NCBI GenBank assembly: GCA_002483765.1
Contig: DLIO01000079.1
Location: forward strand, 1-27,323
DNA length: 27,323 nucleotides
Source: Lentisphaeria bacterium UBA7640
Lineage (GTDB): Bacteria; Verrucomicrobiota; Lentisphaeria; Victivallales; Victivallaceae
Reading direction: 5' to 3'
The notes under the pieces are model-generated. The model saw only the letters and a program-made list of their open reading frames with translations. It was not told the origin of the DNA and searched no databases. A program made the translations under genes and the position numbers. Positions 23,135-27,323 of the stretch are shown piece by piece (position 1 is the stretch's first letter; each line of letters begins with the position of its first letter).

Positions 23135-24799
23135 GTGAAACCATTACGTATAATCACCCTGACGCTGCTGTCGGCATTCTTTGTCATATTTTTAATTTTA
23201 CCGATTTATTCAGTCGTTAAACATGGCTTAAATCCGACAGTTCTGGCGGAATGTTTTCGCAACCCCATTTATCTCGAAGGATTATTTAATTCATTTAAAA
23301 TCGCTATAGTGGCGACTGCCATAACTTTTGTTATTGCCATGGTGCCGGCATTGGTTTATGACCGTTATGATTTTACTGGTAAAAAATTGGTTAACACCTT
23401 GATGTTGATACCAATGATTTTGCCACCATTCGTCGGCGCGCTCGGATTTATGCAGATTTTCGGGCATTACGGAACTGTTAATACTATTCTAACTTCATGC
23501 GGTATTCCACGCGTCGACTGGCTTGGCGGTGGTGGACGTTTTTGGATGGTCTGCGTTATTGAGGCATTACATCTTTATCCGATCCTTTATTTGAATATTT
23601 TAACGGCGTTGGCCAATGTTGATCCGGCGTTGAACGAAGCTGCGCGCAATCTTGGAGCCGGGCGCTGGCGTCGTTTTCGTCAAATTACGCTCCCGATGAT
23701 TCGGCCAGGAGTTTTTGCTGGCGGTACTTTGATTTTAATCTGGAGTTTCACGGAACTTGGAACGCCACTGATGTTTGGTTACAATCGCGTTACCACCGTG
23801 CAAATCTTCAATGGCATCACTGAATTAGAAACCAATCCACTGCCTTACGCGCTCGTTGTGATTATGTTAGTCGCCGCCGCCGTGCTTTACGCCGTTAGCC
23901 GGATATTTCTGGGCAAATCATCAGCTATCGCCATGACAAAAGGGATGTCCGCTCCAAATACCCGTAAATTGACTAAATGGGGCAGTATTTTGGCACTTTC
24001 CCCTTTTGCTGCCGTTGTATTTATGGCAGGATTGCCTCACATTGCTCTGATCTTAACTGCATTCAGCGTTGATTGGTACGGCGTTATATTGCCAAAACAT
24101 TTCACTTTGGCGCATTTTGAAAACGCTCTTTCCCACGACATGGTCACCGGAAGTATTGTTAATAGCTTGAAATACTCTTCACTAGCAATGTTAGTTTGTG
24201 TTACTGTTGGCATCATCACCGCTGTAATTATTACGCGTTGGCGACCGCGCGGTTGGCAGATTTTCGATACTCTCAGCATGATGCCATTAGCAATTCCAGG
24301 CATTATCATGGCATTTGGCTTTCTCAGTATGTCAACTAATTTTCCGATTGCCCGAATGTTCCTTGATCCAATGAAAAACCCATTCATTTTGCTAGGAATG
24401 GCTTACGCAATTCGCCGTTTACCCTACGTAACGCGCGCCGCTGCCGCGGGGCTTGAACAAACCCCGCTCGATCTCGAAGAAGCCGCGCGCAATCTCGGCG
24501 CCGGCTCTTGGAGTGTGATGCGCCGGATAGTGATTCCGTTGATTAGCGCCAACATTGCAGTTGGCGCGCTGTTTGCGTTCAGCTTCTCAATGCTTGAGGT
24601 TTCAGATTCACTATTATTGGCCCACAAAAAAGAATTTTATCCAATTACTAAAGCAATCTTCGAACTGTCCGGAATATTGGGTTCAGGGCCGTGGATTGCC
24701 TGCGCTTTCGGCGTTTGGACGATGGCTTTCTTAGCCTGCACTCTCGCCGCTGCCAATGCTATTCTTGGCAAAAAAATGGGCTCACTATTCCGTTTTTGA
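23135..24799 (+). CDS. Two-domain ABC transporter permease, iron(III)-type (FbpB-like)
   Basis: This 554-residue inner-membrane protein is built of two fused permease halves. Each carries the EAA loop that contacts the ATPase: EAARNLGAGRWRRFRQITLPMIRPG near residue 170 and EEAARNLGAGSWSVMRRIVIPLIS near 450. Length, fusion and motif wording fit the FbpB/SfuB group for ferric iron, with related uptake of thiamin or phosphonates as alternatives. The start is GTG 23135; the ribosome-binding site is weak. No binding protein or ATPase gene adjoins it, so its partners must be elsewhere. Confidence 0.83.
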   Translation: MKPLRIITLTLLSAFFVIFLILPIYSVVKHGLNPTVLAECFRNPIYLEGLFNSFKIAIVATAITFVIAMVPALVYDRYDFTGKKLVNTLMLIPMILPPFVGALGFMQIFGHYGTVNTILTSCGIPRVDWLGGGGRFWMVCVIEALHLYPILYLNILTALANVDPALNEAARNLGAGRWRRFRQITLPMIRPGVFAGGTLILIWSFTELGTPLMFGYNRVTTVQIFNGITELETNPLPYALVVIMLVAAAVLYAVSRIFLGKSSAIAMTKGMSAPNTRKLTKWGSILALSPFAAVVFMAGLPHIALILTAFSVDWYGVILPKHFTLAHFENALSHDMVTGSIVNSLKYSSLAMLVCVTVGIITAVIITRWRPRGWQIFDTLSMMPLAIPGIIMAFGFLSMSTNFPIARMFLDPMKNPFILLGMAYAIRRLPYVTRAAAAGLEQTPLDLEEAARNLGAGSWSVMRRIVIPLISANIAVGALFAFSFSMLEVSDSLLLAHKKEFYPITKAIFELSGILGSGPWIACAFGVWTMAFLACTLAAANAILGKKMGSLFRF

Positions 24800-24966
24800 A
24801 ACTCCATTTTTCTTGCAATTTCCAGCGTGAAGAGTATATTTAATTCATATTTTTATGCTTGTTTTCAATTGTAAATCATCCGGATTTGGGAACTGTACAC
24901 TCTTCGTCAATTCTTAATTCCCCCTTCGGAAAACCTGATTAATCTAGATTTTAATGGAGTTATTTT

Positions 24967-26094
24967 ATGAACAAAGAAAAATGTATGCAACGTCACCAAG
25001 CACTTGAGGGTTGCACTAAAATCGTGGTAAAAGCTGGTACACGCCTGTTAACTGATCCTGAATCGGTGCCACAATTAATTACTGGTATTCAGGCTTTGCG
25101 CGAACAGGGCATGAAGGTTTTGCTGGTTTCTTCAGGCGCGGTTGGGAATGGCATGAAACAGCTAAAAATCACGAAACGTCCACGCAAACTTGCCGATGTT
25201 CAAGCCCTTGCGGCAGTCGGCCAAGCTCATCTCATGGCACGCTATGACGAAGCATGCCGCAAATTCGGATTCCGCTCCGCACAATTGTTGTTAACGGCCG
25301 AAGACCTGCGTAGTCGCGAGCGCTATCTCAATATTATGAACTGCATTGATTCACTATGGGAAAGCAATATTTTACCGGTTATTAACGAAAATGACTCGGT
25401 TTCTGTTTCGGCGCTGAAATTTGGTGATAATGATATTTTGGCGGCAATGATTGCTACTATGACACGTTCGCGGCTCACTATTATTCTGACGACTGAATCG
25501 GGGCTACGTGAACGCAATCCAGACGGCACGCTTGGCGCACGAATTCCAGTTGTTAACAAAATTAACAGCGAACTGAAAGGTTTTGCCGAAGGTAGCGATA
25601 ATAGCGAATTTTCAATTGGCGGTATGATTTCAAAACTGCGTGCAGCCGAGATGGTCAACGCTGCTGGCGAATATTGTTGGGTCGCTGATGGCCGCAATCC
25701 TAATGCTTTGAATGAAATTATTGTGGGTGAAGATATTGGAACGCTGTTTGTGCCGAGACAAAAAACGATGGAATCGCGTAAACGCTTTATTCGATTTTTT
25801 GCGCGTTGTTCTGGACGACTCTATGTCGACAATGGTGCCGCAAAAGCGATTACAATGAACGGTAAAAGTTTATTGCCGTCCGGAGTAACTTCGGTTGAAG
25901 GTAAATTTAAGCGAGGTGCCACTTTGGAGGTAGTCGACCCTGCTGGAGTAGTGATTGCTCGCGGTTTGAGCAATTTCGATAGTATTGACTGCCAAGCCAT
26001 TATCGGACATAAATGTTTAGAAATTACGGAAATTTTGAAACGCGACGCCGACGATGAGATTATTCATCGCGATAATCTAGTGGTGGCATTCTGA
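24967..26094 (+). CDS. proB: Glutamate 5-kinase with PUA domain
   Basis: ProB phosphorylates glutamate in the first step of proline synthesis. The 375-residue product has the amino-acid-kinase core (KIVVKAGTRLLT, LLVSSGAVGNGM, LPVINENDSVS, FGDNDILAAMIA, TTESGLRERNP, and IGGMISKLRAAEMV as the nucleotide-site loop) followed by a C-terminal PUA domain from about residue 280 (GRLYVDNGAAKAITMNGKSLLPSGV). The starting lysine motif reads VVKAGTRLL where VVKVGSSLL is usual, a mild variant. GGAG eight bases upstream supports the start. No proA follows; miaB overlaps its stop by one base. Confidence 0.94.
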   Translation: MNKEKCMQRHQALEGCTKIVVKAGTRLLTDPESVPQLITGIQALREQGMKVLLVSSGAVGNGMKQLKITKRPRKLADVQALAAVGQAHLMARYDEACRKFGFRSAQLLLTAEDLRSRERYLNIMNCIDSLWESNILPVINENDSVSVSALKFGDNDILAAMIATMTRSRLTIILTTESGLRERNPDGTLGARIPVVNKINSELKGFAEGSDNSEFSIGGMISKLRAAEMVNAAGEYCWVADGRNPNALNEIIVGEDIGTLFVPRQKTMESRKRFIRFFARCSGRLYVDNGAAKAITMNGKSLLPSGVTSVEGKFKRGATLEVVDPAGVVIARGLSNFDSIDCQAIIGHKCLEITEILKRDADDEIIHRDNLVVAF

Positions 26095-27323
26095 TGCGTA
26101 TTTTTATTAAAACCTACGGTTGCCAGATGAATGAACGCGATTCCGAAGCTGGCGCAGCGATGTTAGCTGAACGCGGACACGAATTAGTCGGTCACGAATC
26201 CGAAGGTGATGTGTTGATTTTTAACACCTGTAGCGTTCGTGATCAAGCAGAACGCAAAGCTATCGGCAAAATCGGTTTTATGAAAAAACTTAAAAAAGAG
26301 CGACCGGAGTTGATTATTGGGGTAATGGGTTGTATGGCGCAAAACCGTGGCGAAGACCTATTTCGTGAACTCCCTCATATCGATTTTGTTATTGGCACAG
26401 GACAACTTCACCGCTTGGTGGATATTGTCGAATCGATTGCTGAGGATCGCCAATCTCAGGTTGCGTTGCTGGACTCAGACAACGCAGTTTTGACCGGAAT
26501 GGGTGCACACTGGAAAAACTCCATTTTTGACTCAATAGCAATTACTCGCGGCTGTAATCGCTTCTGCAATTATTGCATCGTTCCATACGTGCGTGGTCGC
26601 GAAATAAGTCGAGAAATCGCTGATATCGTTGCTGAAGCAAACGAGTTGGTCGCGGGAGGAACCCGTGAACTGATGTTATTGGGGCAAAACGTGGCGGCAT
26701 TCGGGCTCGGTGGTGATACTAATCCTCCACCACATGATCATTCGCCATTCGCTGATCTGCTCAAAGAACTCTGCAAAATTGAAGGCTTGAAACGGCTTCG
26801 TTTCACTTCGCCATACCCATCATATTTTAATGATAAATTGATTAATACTATTGGCGCAAATCCCAAAATATGTCGTCATATTCATCTGCCAGCCCAGTCA
26901 GGCTCAGATCGTATTCTAAAAGCGATGAATCGTAATTATACGACTACTCAATATCGCGAAATTGTCAAAAAATTACGAGCGTTAATGCCAAATGTTACAT
27001 TTTCCACTGATATTATTGTTGGGTTTCCCGGCGAAACTGAGGAAGATTTTAACGCTACACGCGCACTGATGAATGAAGTCAATTTTGACAATGCCTATAT
27101 TTTTAAATATTCACCGCGCCAAGGTACGGTAGCGGCAAAACTCGAAGACGATGTTCCACAAGAAACCAAAGAACAGCGCAATCAGATTCTGTTGAGCGAT
27201 CTGTCGGAACGTTCTATCAAATTCAATGCGACTTTGAACGGGACGATTCAAGAGGTATTAGTGGAAGGAGTCAGTAAACGCAACGCAACGCGCTGGTCGG
27301 GCAAAACCACCAACTCAAAGACT
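26094..27323 (+). CDS. miaB: tRNA-2-methylthio-N6-dimethylallyladenosine synthase MiaB (3' end beyond window)
   Basis: MiaB adds a methylthio group to A37 of tRNAs that read UNN codons. The start ATG at 26094 overlaps the proB TGA (TGATG), indicating coupling. The 410 visible residues contain the N-terminal UPF0004 domain with the auxiliary-cluster cysteines C10 (TYGCQMNERDSE), C46 (NTCSVRDQAE) and C80 (MGCMAQ); the radical SAM motif C154-x3-C158-x2-C161 (TRGCNRFCNYCIVPYVRGRE); HLPAQSGSDRILKAMNR; and TDIIVGFPGETEEDF. The TRAM domain has begun (LNGTIQEVLVEG) when the window ends. The frame is open to the last base, so only a few dozen residues should be missing. Confidence 0.95.
   Translation, partial: MRIFIKTYGCQMNERDSEAGAAMLAERGHELVGHESEGDVLIFNTCSVRDQAERKAIGKIGFMKKLKKERPELIIGVMGCMAQNRGEDLFRELPHIDFVIGTGQLHRLVDIVESIAEDRQSQVALLDSDNAVLTGMGAHWKNSIFDSIAITRGCNRFCNYCIVPYVRGREISREIADIVAEANELVAGGTRELMLLGQNVAAFGLGGDTNPPPHDHSPFADLLKELCKIEGLKRLRFTSPYPSYFNDKLINTIGANPKICRHIHLPAQSGSDRILKAMNRNYTTTQYREIVKKLRALMPNVTFSTDIIVGFPGETEEDFNATRALMNEVNFDNAYIFKYSPRQGTVAAKLEDDVPQETKEQRNQILLSDLSERSIKFNATLNGTIQEVLVEGVSKRNATRWSGKTTNSKT

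Noticed and set aside
24826..24908. GAAGAGT...ACTCTTC inverted pair between the permease and proB
   Set aside because: The arms are short and about 70 bases apart with no supporting signals, so neither a terminator nor an operator is convincing.
24941..24950. AATCTAGATT palindrome before proB
   Set aside because: A 10-bp palindrome in AT-rich sequence is expected by chance, and nothing else supports it.

Overview
The window is a bacterial chromosome segment with a Gram-negative envelope: a KDO transferase (waaA), a WecA/TagO-type polyprenyl-phosphate sugar-1-phosphate transferase, a SEDS protein and several glycosyltransferases. Three traits point by inference to the PVC group, most likely Lentisphaerota (Victivallis-like) or a near relative. 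They are a prepilin-like protein with a C-terminal H-X9-DG motif, a GntR-HTH/LacI-sensor hybrid regulator next to Pectate_lyase_3-type beta-helix proteins, and dispersed intergenic repeats of the 'attcgtggacaaaa' kind. No rRNA, tRNA, CRISPR array or intact insertion sequence was seen.

Left part (1-6850). A minus-strand pair overlaps by 4 bp: a RodA/FtsW-type SEDS protein and, upstream of it, a 229-residue PBP2-like protein that has the membrane anchor and pedestal but ends where the transpeptidase domain should begin. A repeat-rich stretch follows (57-bp tandem units plus one half of an inverted 94-bp pair). Then come a GT-C membrane glycosyltransferase whose C-terminus is made of repeat sequence, an AbiEi/AbiEii toxin-antitoxin operon, the other half of the inverted pair, and a DPM1-like GT2 enzyme.

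Middle part (6850-12900), visibly more AT-rich. It carries a GntR/LacI hybrid regulator with a consensus sigma-70 promoter and a terminator, a secreted prepilin-like protein and two paralogous secreted beta-helix proteins. This looks like a regulated polysaccharide-use module. A conserved 22-bp element with a TTTAG-ACTAAA palindrome lies upstream of two of its target genes. The module ends at a scar where the second beta-helix gene has lost its C-terminal domain and a second GT2 gene survives only as its C-terminal third.

Right part (13079-27323) is mostly housekeeping: a radical SAM protein divergent from wecA/tagO; a maltose-acetyltransferase-type enzyme; nifU-nifS for Fe-S cluster assembly; proS; waaA-thiC (overlapping by 4 bp); a two-domain iron(III)-type ABC permease with no partner genes in view; and proB-miaB, with miaB cut by the window end.

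Five copies of a strongly palindromic element (core GCGCGCATTATGCGCGC) punctuate the window between genes. Their arms differ between copies but stay paired, which makes them the most striking non-coding signal here.
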